In this document: positions 21,601 to 29,770 of the stretch, in pieces | Layout: each line of letters begins with the position of its first letter | Numbering within the stretch: the first letter of the stretch is position 1 | Assembly: GCA_905221605.1 (NCBI GenBank) | Contig: CAJNDS010001225.1 | Coordinates: forward strand, 560,708 to 624,707 | Origin: Symbiodinium natans | Lineage: Eukaryota > Sar > Dinophyceae > Suessiales > Symbiodiniaceae | Reading direction: 5' to 3' | Length of the DNA: 64,000 nucleotides | Notes under the pieces: model-generated | Databases searched by the model: none | Told to the model about the DNA's origin: nothing | What the model saw: only the letters and a program-made list of their open reading frames with translations | Position numbers and translations under genes: made by a program

Positions 21601-24586
21601 GCGCCCTCCGAAGCTCCTAGTCGGCAATGAGGGGGCTTAGGGTTTAGGGTTTAGGGTTTGGGGTTTAGGGCTTAGGGCTTAGGGTGTAGGGTTTAGGGTT
21701 TAGGTTTCGTTTAGCTTGGGGTCTGGGGCGGGGTAGGGGGGGAGGGGGCAGTTTGGGAGGTTGTGGCATGATTTAAGGGTCCAGGGTTTAGGGTGTTGGG
21801 TTCAGAGTTTAGGTTTCACGGTTTCGGGCTAAACCCTAAGTTTTGTTCCCCCGAGCCTAACCTCGGATTGAGAGTTTAGGGTTTTTAGGGCTTGGGACAG
21901 CTTAGGATCCAAGTCTAATCCGAGCCTAGCCCGCTGACCGGTTGAATGACCAAGCTCAAAAGCCTTCGAATGAAGCCTAAACCCTAAACCCTAAACCCTA
22001 AACCCTAAACCCTAGGCCCTAGGCCCTAAACCCTAAACCCTAAACCCTAAACCCTAAACCCTAAACCCTAAACCCTAAACCCTAAACCCTAAACCCTAAA
22101 CCCTAAACCCTAAACTCCCTCCCAAAGCCCTTCCCCTGACTGGCACCTCACAGTCGGAACCGCAGCTGGTGGTCTTCTGGCCATCCCCAGCAGAGCACTG
22201 CCTCAGAAGTTTAGGGTTTAGGGTTTAGGGTTTCGGGTTTAGGGTTTAGGGTTTAGGGTTTAGGGTTTGGGGTTTAGGGTTTAGGGTTTGGGGTTTGGGG
22301 TTTGGGGTTTGGGGTTTGGGGATTGGGGTTTGGGGTTTGGGGTTTGGGGTTTGGGGTTTGGGGTTTGGGGTTTGGGGTTTGGGGTTTGGGGTTTGGTGTT
22401 TGGGCTTTAGGGTTTAGGGTTTAGTTTTGGACGCCCTTGTCCCGGGCTCTTGTTAAGGAACCAAAAACCAAAACCCGAAACTAAGGTACAAGAGTAAGGC
22501 CCCCTCAGTTGCTTACTATGTTATGGTAGCTTGATTGATGTTTCCTAAACCCAGCGTCAGGGACTTCCGTACGGCAGGGGCTTTCCTGATTTAGGGTCTC
22601 CGGCCAGAAAGGGCTTCAGGCTTTCTAGGGTTCAGGTTTTAGCTCCAAAACAGTCCCCCAAACCCTCATGCATCAGCCCTCAACACTCAATATGGGGGAC
22701 CCCTCATCAGAACCCTTTAGAGATGGTAAGGGACCATATTAAGGGACCATGTAACTACCCTAAACCCTAAACCCTAAACCCTAAACCCTAAACCCTAAAC
22801 CCGAAACCCTAAACCCTAAACCCTAAACCCTAAACCCTAAACCCTAAACCCTAAACCCTAAACCCTAAACCCTAAACCCTAAACCCTAAACCCTAAACCC
22901 TAAACCCTAAACCCTAAACCCTAAACCCTAAACCCAAACAACCCACCCTACACCGAAGCCACGTTGCACGCTGATCTGCGCCGCCAGCTTGGACTCCTGC
23001 GACTTGGCCTTTTCTGAGCTTGCGTTGAGGGCGCGCGTCGGTCTGTAGTAGGGGTCTGGAGGTAGTTTCGGGTTTAGGGTTTAGGGTTTAGGGTTTAGGG
23101 TTTGGGCGCAGGGCTTGATTTAGGCTGGGCTGTCGCAAACAGCAAAAGCTTCACAAGTGGCGTCAGCCCTAAACCCTGAATCCTAAACGCTGAATCTGAA
23201 CCCTAATCCCTACAAGGGGCTTCGAGGTTTCCCAAGAAAGTTTTCAGTCACAGGGATTTGTTTGGGGTTTACGCAGGTTCGAGGCCGTCTTTTGGGCAAC
23301 CACTCAGGCTGAGCTGCAAGGCCAGCGACGCTCAGGGCGGGCAAACCCTAAACCCGTAAAAACCCTAAACCCTAAACCCCAAACCCTAATTGGGGTTTAG
23401 TGCTGGTCCCAACAGAACAGGCTCCCATACGGAGCCCACCGTGGGTGCTGCCGACCTGGGCTTAGGCGCCGCCCGCCTTGAGTTTGGGGTTTGGGGTTTG
23501 GGGTTTAGGGTTCAGGGTTCAGGGTTCAGGGTTCAGGGTTCAGGGTTCAGGGTTCAGGGTTCAGGTTCAGGGTTCAGGGTTCAGGGTTTAGGGTTTAGGG
23601 TTTAGGGTTTAGGGTTAGGGTTTAGGGTTTGGGGTTTAGGGTTTAGGGCTGAGGGGTTTAGGGGGTCTAATTTAAGGGTTCTGGGGTTTTGGTTTTAGGG
23701 TTGAAGGATTTTGGGGGTCTAATTTAGGGGTTCTGCGGCTTTGGGTTTAGGGTTGAAGGGTTTGGGGGGTCCAATTTAGGGTTCTGGGGTTTTGGGTTTT
23801 GGGTTGAAGGGTTGGGGGTCTAATTTAGGGGCTCTGGGCTTAGGGTTCAAGCACTTAGGGGGTGTAGGGTTTGGGGTTTCGAGGGTTTAGGGTTTACGGG
23901 TTAGATAGGGTCTTGATTATGGTATCTTCCGCATAGCTTGGGGTACCAATGTAACAAAAGGGCCCCTTCACGCTGATCAACCCCTCTAATTAGGTAAAAC
24001 CCTAAACCCTACACCCTAAACCCTAAACCCTAAACCCCTAAACCCCTAAACCCTAAACCCTAAACCCTAAACCCCATGTTGGCCTTCTCGAGCACCACAC
24101 TCCAGCTAGCAGAGGCCAGCACACAGCAGCATGCCAAGACAGCCTCAGGGTATACGGGGTTGGATATCAGATTCAGGGCTTCGGGTTGAGGATGTAGGGT
24201 TTAGGGTTTAGGGTTTAGGGTTTAGGCTTTAGGCTTTAGGCTTTAGGCTTTAGGCTTTAGGGTTCAGGGTTCAGGGTCAGGGTTCAGGGTTCAGGACTTA
24301 GGTGTAAAATTTCCTTTCTAGTATCCGAGAAGGACACCCAGATCATGCACGCTCGCCGATGTTATTTTGGAACCCTATATGATCTCACCTGTAACAGCAA
24401 AATATGTCTTACCTCACAGAGGGCTGAATGTAGGGTTGAGGATTTAAGATCCAGGGCAGTTTGTCCTCAAGCTAGTTTAGAGGTTGCAAGCTGTAGATAT
24501 GTCCGTCGGCCAGCTAGAAATTAGACCTTTCAGGGTCTCTTGTAAAGAGAAGCCCAAGCCCACCAAAAACATGACAACTTGGCGGA
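18678..24586 (-). CDS. Gene B: candidate multi-exon gene, unknown protein
   Basis: Minus-strand exons in order of translation: 24527-24586, 24073-24143, 23414-23455, 23273-23313, 22954-23042, 22551-22585, 22147-22201, 21862-21933, 21579-21616, 21321-21360, 21131-21181, 20793-20917, 20473-20514, 20391-20444, 20192-20257, 19937-19988, 19699-19733, 19495-19557, 19056-19116, 18678-18753. Phases match except at three joins (24073 to 23414, 22954 to 22551, 20473 to 20391), where an exon may be missing or wrong. Peptides look natural: VVMFLVGLGFSLQETLK (possible membrane segment), NASSEKAKSQESKLAAQ, RLGEAQWGELMDAMEDSQ, KALREYNPAPGCYDVSAWIH, TDSYFFADEREDG. One intron contains a MITE split by a CCCTAAA array (19991-20180). 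The 5' end is open, the 3' exon is uncertain, and no family is recognised. Confidence 0.45.
18895..18985 (-). repeat. CCCTAAA array
   Basis: About 13 units between putative gene B exons 18678-18753 and 19056-19116. Confidence 0.95.
19349..19459. mobile_element. MITE-like element, family M2
   Basis: Ends are TAGCCCAGGAACC and CTACTGGGCTACC. The inside has AAGGGCACC, CTGGGTTGGTTGC, TACAAGGGAA and AGGGTACTACTGGG. The other intact copy is at 26200-26310; 19991-20180 is a copy with an insertion, and 52062-52118 is a fragment. Confidence 0.75.
19991..20180. mobile_element. M2 element interrupted by a CCCTAAA array
   Basis: The left half (GGTAGCCCGGGACC to GTTTGGGT) and the right half (TACTGTATAAGGG to ACCACTGGGCTACC) match the continuous copy at 26200-26310. 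Between them sit about 80 bp of CCCTAAA/CCCCAAA units (20043-20121). The comparison gives a filled site and an empty site, so the array entered after the element existed. Confidence 0.75.
20276..20372 (+). repeat. TTTAGGG array with TCTAGGG variants
   Basis: About 13 units, between putative gene B exons 20192-20257 and 20391-20444. Confidence 0.95.
20939..21020 (-). repeat. CCCTGAG / CCCTAAG variant array
   Basis: A run of CCCTGAG units (GCCCTGAGCCCTGA series) homogenised within one block, then CCCTAAG units to 21110. Confidence 0.9.
21965..22110 (-). repeat. CCCTAAA array
   Basis: About 20 units with two CCCTAGG variants. Island 22147-22201 follows and then a TTTAGGG array. Confidence 0.95.
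22207..22425 (+). repeat. TTTAGGG array turning into a TTTGGGG block
   Basis: Standard units give way to about 18 consecutive TTTGGGG heptamers (22276-22400), then revert to TTTAGGG. Confidence 0.95.
22755..22935 (-). repeat. CCCTAAA array
   Basis: About 25 units ending before the putative gene B exon 22954-23042. Confidence 0.95.
23480..23660 (+). repeat. TTTGGGG, TTCAGGG and TTTAGGG blocks
   Basis: Three unit types follow one another in separate blocks: TTTGGGG, then about 11 TTCAGGG, then TTTAGGG. From 23660 to 23900 a longer irregular repeat (GGGGTCTAATTTAGGGTTCTG) recurs about four times at roughly 60-bp spacing. Confidence 0.9.
24306..24425. repeat. Dispersed repeat, family M3
   Basis: Resembles 45048-45165. 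Shared words in order are AAGGACACCCA, CTCACCAATATTAC (CTCGCCGATGTTAT here), GGAACC and TCACC. Probably another small mobile element with no coding capacity. Confidence 0.5.
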
Positions 24587-24612
24587 CTGTGTAGACGATT
24601 ATGAAAACATTC

Positions 24613-24700
24613 AGGGGTTTAGGGGTTTAGGGGTTTAGGGGTTTAGGGGTTTAGGGGTTTAGGGGTTTAGGGGTTTAGGGGTTTAGGGTTTAGGGTTTAG
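24613..24700 (+). repeat. TTTAGGGG octamer array
   Basis: Nine TTTAGGGG octamers followed by normal TTTAGGG, between the 5' parts of divergent candidate genes B and C. Confidence 0.9.
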
Positions 24701-24878
24701 GGTCTAGGGTTAGGCCCGGGTAGGGGGAGAGGAATTGAACCTCAACTTTTGCTGGCAGCGGCCAAGGCGCCGTGCGGTATCGCCACCGCATGGCGGTTGG
24801 GCGCATCGGAAATGGTTTCCGGGCTTCGAATAGGAGGGGTTTTGAGGAGAGTTGCCGTGCTAGTCTGAGGCAAGCAAG

Positions 24879-27800
24879 ATGTCTGGGGACGTTAGTTTCT
24901 GGCCTCCTGCTTCATCCAACCCTTGCGCAGCCAGCTATACGATTTTGCCGTTTATACGACTTGGTGTCTAAGGTACGAGAAGAAGGAGTGCGCTGTCAAA
25001 GTGAGAAGGGCTTTGGGCGATGACGGCAAGACCACTAAACTGCAGCCTAGGATATAGACCCTAAACCCCTGAACCCATCACAATACCCCAAGCCCTGTCA
25101 GCACATTGCCGTCCCACGAACTACCAGTTTAACTGCGCGTTTGCGCTGAAGAGCCTAAATGCTCCAAGGTCTAGGGTTCAACAAACCGGCCCTTCCCTGA
25201 ACGCTTAGGGTCAAGGGTTTAGAGTTCTGGCTTAGGGTTTGGGGTTTGGGGTTTGGGGTTTAGGGTTTAGGGTTTAGCGTTTAGGGTTTAGGGTTTAGGG
25301 TTTAGGGAAGGAGCCTTGCCAGTTCGCGATACCTGTTACATCCACGACACCCACAATCGGGACGAAAACACCCCAACACCAAAAACCGCAAAGCCTCAAG
25401 CCTAAACCCTAAACCCTAAAGCCTAAATCCTACACACGAAAATCCTAGCCGCCCGAAAAAGCACACTAGGGCCTGAAACCCGTACAAACCCTGAACGTGC
25501 TTCTCCACAAGCCCTTGGAAAAGATGTCAGGCTGAAACCGAAAGAATGTAAAGTTCTACTATTGGCTAAGTCCCCCCCCCCCCTCCCCCTCCCCTATAAA
25601 CCTCTAAGCCCCCCTGACTTGCAGAAACCCTGAGACCCCAAAGCCCCCGAAACCCCAAAGCCCTAAACCCGAAAGCCCTAAACCCGAAAGCCCTAAACCC
25701 TAAACCCTAAACCCTAAACCCTAAACCCTAAACCCTAAACCCTAAACCCTAAACCCTAAACCCTGAACCCTGAACCCTGAACCCTGAACCCCAAATCCGA
25801 TTCCCCTAAAACCCTAAACCCCGAAGCCCTAAAGTCCCAAAATCGTACACCCTGACGCCTCCCAAAGCCGGAGGCCTCTAACCTCTAGGGTTCAGGGTTC
25901 AGGGTTCAGGGTTTAGGGTTTAAGGTGTTTAGGGTTTAGGGTTTAGGGTTTAGGGTTTAGGGTTTAGGGTTTAGGGTTTAGGGTTTAGGGTTTAGGGTTT
26001 AGGGTTTAGGGGGTTTGGGGGTTTATAGGGCTTAGGGTTTATGTAGGGTGTAGAGTTCAGGGCTTAGGGCGCTTAGGGCGTTTAGGGTTTTAGGGTTTGT
26101 AGGCTTTCGGGTCCTTAGGGCTTTTAATAGGTTTAGGGCTTAGGGCTAAACCCTAAATCCGCTAAGCAACCTCACACCGTGCCAGGTGCAGGTTCCACTT
26201 GGTAGCCCAGCAACCATATTATAATAAGGGCACCTTGTTTGGGTTGGTTACTTTATAAGGGAAACCAGAGCAAACAAAACCAAAAAGGTAAAGGGCACCA
26301 CTGGGCTACCGAGTGCAGGGTCCTTAAGGGAGGGGGTCAAGAGGCTTTGTAACCCAAGGTTGCCTAACACCACTACTCCCCACAAGGCTCCCTAAGCTCT
26401 TCTGAGGTTCCCTCGGCACCTACCCCCTAAACCCTAAACCCTAAACCCTACAGCCTAAACCCTAAGCCCTAGACCCTAGACCCTAGACCCTAGACCCTAG
26501 ACCCTAGACCCTAAACCCTAAACCCTAAACCCTAAACCCTAGTTGGTGGACTTCGAGTCTTGGGAAGCCACTCTCAAGGCCTAAGCCTCAACTCCCAAAC
26601 CGTGCAATATGATTATGATCTCTGCGGGCGTTCTATCAAACCAAAGAGGCAAAACAAAATTCCTAAGGGGGCAAAAAGGGTAGCTCTCTGAATAAGGGTC
26701 CCCTTGTGCCATACGTAGAGACAAGTAAGGGACGCTAATTTAAAGAACTGCCCGTAAACAGAATAGGATCCAAAAAACCTTAAACTCTAAACTCATAAGC
26801 CCATAAACCCCAAACCTCTAATCCCTAACCCCCAAACTCTAAACCTAAACCCGAAAACGGGAACCAAGAGCTCGTGCCTTTGGATCCACCAGTGGCCTGC
26901 CAAAGCTCGATGTGGGTAGTTCTTCGAATGTGGGTTTAGGGACTGGGGTTTAGGGTTTAGGGTGTAGGGTGTAGGGTTTAGTATTAGGGTTTTGGGTTTA
27001 GGGTTTAGGGTTTAGGGTTTAGGGGTAGCTAGAGGCAGACCAGAACGAGGTAGCTACTGCTTCGAAGGGGTACCCAGGGTGTGCAGCGGGCACACAAACT
27101 CTTGCGCCAGCATGCTTGCTGAGCTCCTCCTTCTCATCGATCTCAAATCCAGCATCGTCCGAGGCGTGGTGGAAGTCCTCCTCAATGGTTTCCTCTTCGG
27201 GACCGATTTGCCTTCAAGGCTGTCCAAGAAGTCGATGACAAGCAGCTGCTTTTTGAACGCCGTCCTTCACCCGGTCATGCTTCGCATCTGACGCTCTGAA
27301 ATCTTGCTGAGGCCTTTGGCAGGCGTCGTCATGGTCATCCTACGTCCACTGCTTCACGTTGGCACTTCTTTCAACCGTCCTACACTGCCTGAATGGAGAC
27401 AATCACGCCGTGATGCCGGCCTAGAAGAGCGAGCAGTTTCGAGAGAGCTCTGCGCATGCCCACGCTGCTCACCAGGGCAGGCAAGCTGTGTTGAGTGGCG
27501 TCACCCAGCCAGTTGACGTGGCCCGAGATGTATTGCGTCGCAGCAAGAAGCAGCATCACATGAAACCTAGAGCTTGTCACCCGCAAGATGTCGAAGAGTG
27601 ACAGTGCTCATCGCTTCAAACAAGAATACTCTGGAAATCTCTGGAAACTACAACTCGCAACGGTGCTTGAACAGAACCTGGATACTGCTTGCGCGTAGCT
27701 TTGGTACCTTGCGTGCTGTCTCTGACACCTAGGCTGAAACACCTTCAAAGCTTTGATACCCTACAGTCAACTGCCCCAGAAAGCCTGGACACTGCTACAC

Positions 27801-29116
27801 AGTACCTGAAACGAACACGACTACTCTCCAGGCTGTTTATGTCTCGGTGCCTTCACTACATGAACAAAAGGAGCACTTCTCAAAATGGGCCCCAATGGGC
27901 CCCAATGGGCCCGAATGGCCCCGAGGCCTTACGCCCCATCGCAACCATTGGCCCTACCAATTCCATTAATTACCCTAAAGCCTGGACCGCCATCCTGTTA
28001 AAAAACTAAGACTTAAGGTTTAGGATTCCGGATTTAGGGTTCAGAAGGGTAGCCGAGAGAGTCCACGGGCCTCCAAGGAGGTCCGTGGGCGGTGGGGTCT
28101 CAAGCGGCTAAACTAGGGTTAAGGTTTAGGGTTCAGGGTTTAGGGTTTAGGGGTTAGGGGTTAGGGGTTAGGGTTTAGGGTTTAGGGTTTTGACGACCAA
28201 ATTTTGGTCAAAGGCAAAATAGTCTTCGGAAAGCCCTCCCTAAATCTCTGACCCTCCCTTCAGAGGAGAAGTCTGCCTTCAACAAGACTCCTGGATTTAG
28301 GGGCCCCAAAAAAGGCATGAGGGGAAATGCCTGCAAGGATTCGGTCACAAGTGGCGCCAGACCAGCCATTTCCCTAAACCCTAAGACCTAAATCCTAAAC
28401 CGAATTGGCCGGCGCAGATTTTGGTGACAGAAGCGACTCCACGAAGATTCGGATGTTGGGCGACCTCACAGACTCTGCCATTGGCCCTCAAAGACCTCCT
28501 GGGGCACCTAAACCCTAAACCCTAAACCCTTATAAGCCCTATAAACCCTATACGGCGAAAGCGAGTGATGGCGCCGCGACTCCCGCTCCGATTTGAGAAT
28601 ATGACAACCAACTCGGGAGAGAGACAGCAAAAGGCATCTCCTACTTGAGTTATGTTGCCCTTAGCTCTGAAGCGCAAGCCGTGCCCCCCAAAGCCTAACT
28701 CCTAGATTACCCTGAACCCTAACCCTAAGCCCTAAACCCTAAACCCCAAACCCTAAACCCCAAACCCTAAACCCCAAACCCTAAACCCTAAACCCGAAAC
28801 CCGAAACTTTTCAACCCGCCACTCCAAGAAGAGGCAGTGCCTCAGCGACTCTCGCGAAGCACCGGCCGGTAGGTCCTGGACATGGCCTACTCTGAAATAT
28901 TCGGGGGTTTAGGGTTTAGGGTTTAGGGTTCAGGGTTCAGGGTTCAGGGTTCAGGGTTTAGGGTTTAGGGTTTAGGGTTTAGGGTTTAGGGTTTAGGGTT
29001 TAGGGTTTAGGGTTTAGGGCTGAGGGGATCTAGGGCCTAGGGACCCTCGGCGATTCCCAGCCCACCTGACTGAATTCGACACCCTGTACCCGGAGAAGCT
29101 TAACTTGAGGTTTTAG
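24879..29116 (+). CDS. Gene C: candidate multi-exon gene, unknown protein
   Basis: Proposed exons: 24879-24890 (ATG, MSGD), 24931-25000, 25102-25168, about 25323-25380, 26543-26578, 26869-26915, 28264-28343, about 28418-28507, possibly 28570-28646, 28829-28868, 29061-29116 (TAG). Good splice signals include CCCTTGCGCAG before 24931, CCCTCCCTTCAG before 28264 and CCG|GTAGGT after 28868. The acceptor before 26543 is itself a telomere-unit variant (CCCTAG). Peptides include PAIRFCRLYDLVSKVREEG, NYQFNCAFALKSLNAP, RDTCYIHDTHNRDE, LVDFESWEATLK and HLTEFDTLYPEKLNLRF. Phase is not continuous at 25168 to 25323 or through 28418-28646, so exons are missing or mis-set. The gene may be more than one unit. 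Function unknown. Confidence 0.35.
25688..25795 (-). repeat. CCCTAAA array with CCCTGAA block
   Basis: About 11 CCCTAAA units followed by five CCCTGAA units. An array of the opposite orientation follows at 25885-26010. The region 25440-25600 in front holds no supportable gene. Confidence 0.9.
26131..26160. repeat. Head-to-head telomere-unit junction
   Basis: GTTTAGGGCTTAGGG is directly followed by CTAAACCCTAAA with no spacer: a short inverted fusion of the two orientations. Confidence 0.7.
26200..26310. mobile_element. MITE-like element, family M2 (uninterrupted)
   Basis: GGTAGCCCAGCAACC at the left and ACCACTGGGCTACC at the right, with a continuous middle GTTTGGGTTGGTTACTTTATA. It is the empty-site reference for 19991-20180. 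An M1 copy (26319-26427) follows immediately. Confidence 0.8.
26319..26427. mobile_element. M1 element with its right arm replaced by a CCCTAAA array
   Basis: The left arm GGTCCTTAAGGGAGGG and the middle are present, but after GGCACCTACCCC the sequence turns into CTAAACCCTAAA and the right arm is absent. Array units include a run of CCCTAGA (26466-26515). Confidence 0.65.
27019..27338 (-). pseudogene. Acidic-protein coding remnant with an in-frame TGA and a frameshift
   Basis: On the minus strand an ATG at 27338 opens TTPAKGLSKISERQMRSMTG, then a TGA (27267-27269). The same frame continues RTAFKKQLLVIDFLDSLEG. A one-base shift then gives ETIEEDFHHASDDAGFEID and EKEELSKHAG, which runs on to a TAA in a telomere unit (27019). 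The natural-looking peptides across two breaks suggest a decayed copy of an intronless coding sequence inside a gene C intron. Alternatives: sequencing error, or very short introns. Family not recognised. Confidence 0.45.
27380..27607 (-). CDS. Hypothetical small hydrophobic protein
   Basis: Open for 76 codons on the minus strand, with ALSLFDILRVTSSRFHVMLL near the start, then AATQYISGHVNWLGDATQ and SVGMRRALSKLLALLGRHHG, ending IQAV and TAG. It could carry one membrane segment. No clear start codon or acceptor was fixed. It lies just upstream, in the same direction, of the remnant at 27019-27338 and may belong to the same inserted sequence. From 27610 to 28010 I see no supportable gene apart from an ambiguous plus-strand open frame (27689-28009). 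Confidence 0.35.
   Translation of the reverse strand, partial: ALSLFDILRVTSSRFHVMLLLAATQYISGHVNWLGDATQHSLPALVSSVGMRRALSKLLALLGRHHGVIVSIQAV
28040..28075. other. GC-rich hairpin
   Basis: CCACGGGCCTCC, a 2-base loop, then GGAGGTCCGTGG: a 12-bp stem with one G-T type pair. No neighbouring gene explains it. Confidence 0.6.
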
Positions 29117-29171
29117 AGCTTAAGGTTAGCTAGTTCTCTTTGTACCAAGCCCGCTACACTTTGATTTTTGC

Positions 29172-29175
29172 AACT

Positions 29176-29206
<31 letters not shown>

Positions 29207-29207
29207 G
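29172..29207. repeat. T-run followed by G-run
   Basis: About 12 T directly joined to about 22 G. Similar composite tracts occur at 43759-43804, 51847-51870 and 58168-58204. Confidence 0.9.
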
Positions 29208-29262
29208 TGGAGTTGTGAGGGCTGCACATCCCAACCCTCTTCCCGAAACCCGAAGCCGCCAG

Positions 29263-29724
29263 GAGAGACTTCGGGTCGGGATATGCTTGAAGAGGGAACC
29301 CAGGGTGAAGGGCCTAGGGTTTAGGGTTTAGGGTTTAGGGCTTAGGGTTTAGGGTTTAGGGTTTAAGGTTTAGGGCTTAGGGTTTAGGGTTTAGGGTTTA
29401 GGGCTTAGGGTTTAGGGTATCTGGATTGTGGTACAGGGTCTAGGGAAACTTCGAAAGCAGGGTATAAGTCGGATTACCCTAAACCCTAAACCCCAAGCCC
29501 TAAACCCTAAACCCTAAAACCCTCAAACCCTAAAACCCTAAAACCCTAAAACCCTAAAACCCTAAAACCCTAAAACCCTAAAACCCTAAAACCCTAAAAC
29601 CCTAAAACCCTAAAACCCTAAAACCCTAAAACCCTACAAGACGATCACTCAAGTCCAGGCCCGAAGAGCACTTAAACCCTCCAGTAGAGTTTAGGGTTAG
29701 GGCTTAGGGTTTAGGGTTTAGGGT

Positions 29725-29770
<46 letters not shown>

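Noticed and set aside
24720-24790. tRNA-like B box (GGTTCAATTCC on the minus strand) between genes B and C
   Set aside because: The T arm is imperfect, no matching acceptor stem (TAGGGGG) is found at the right distance, and no clear anticodon arm exists. At most a tRNA-derived fragment.
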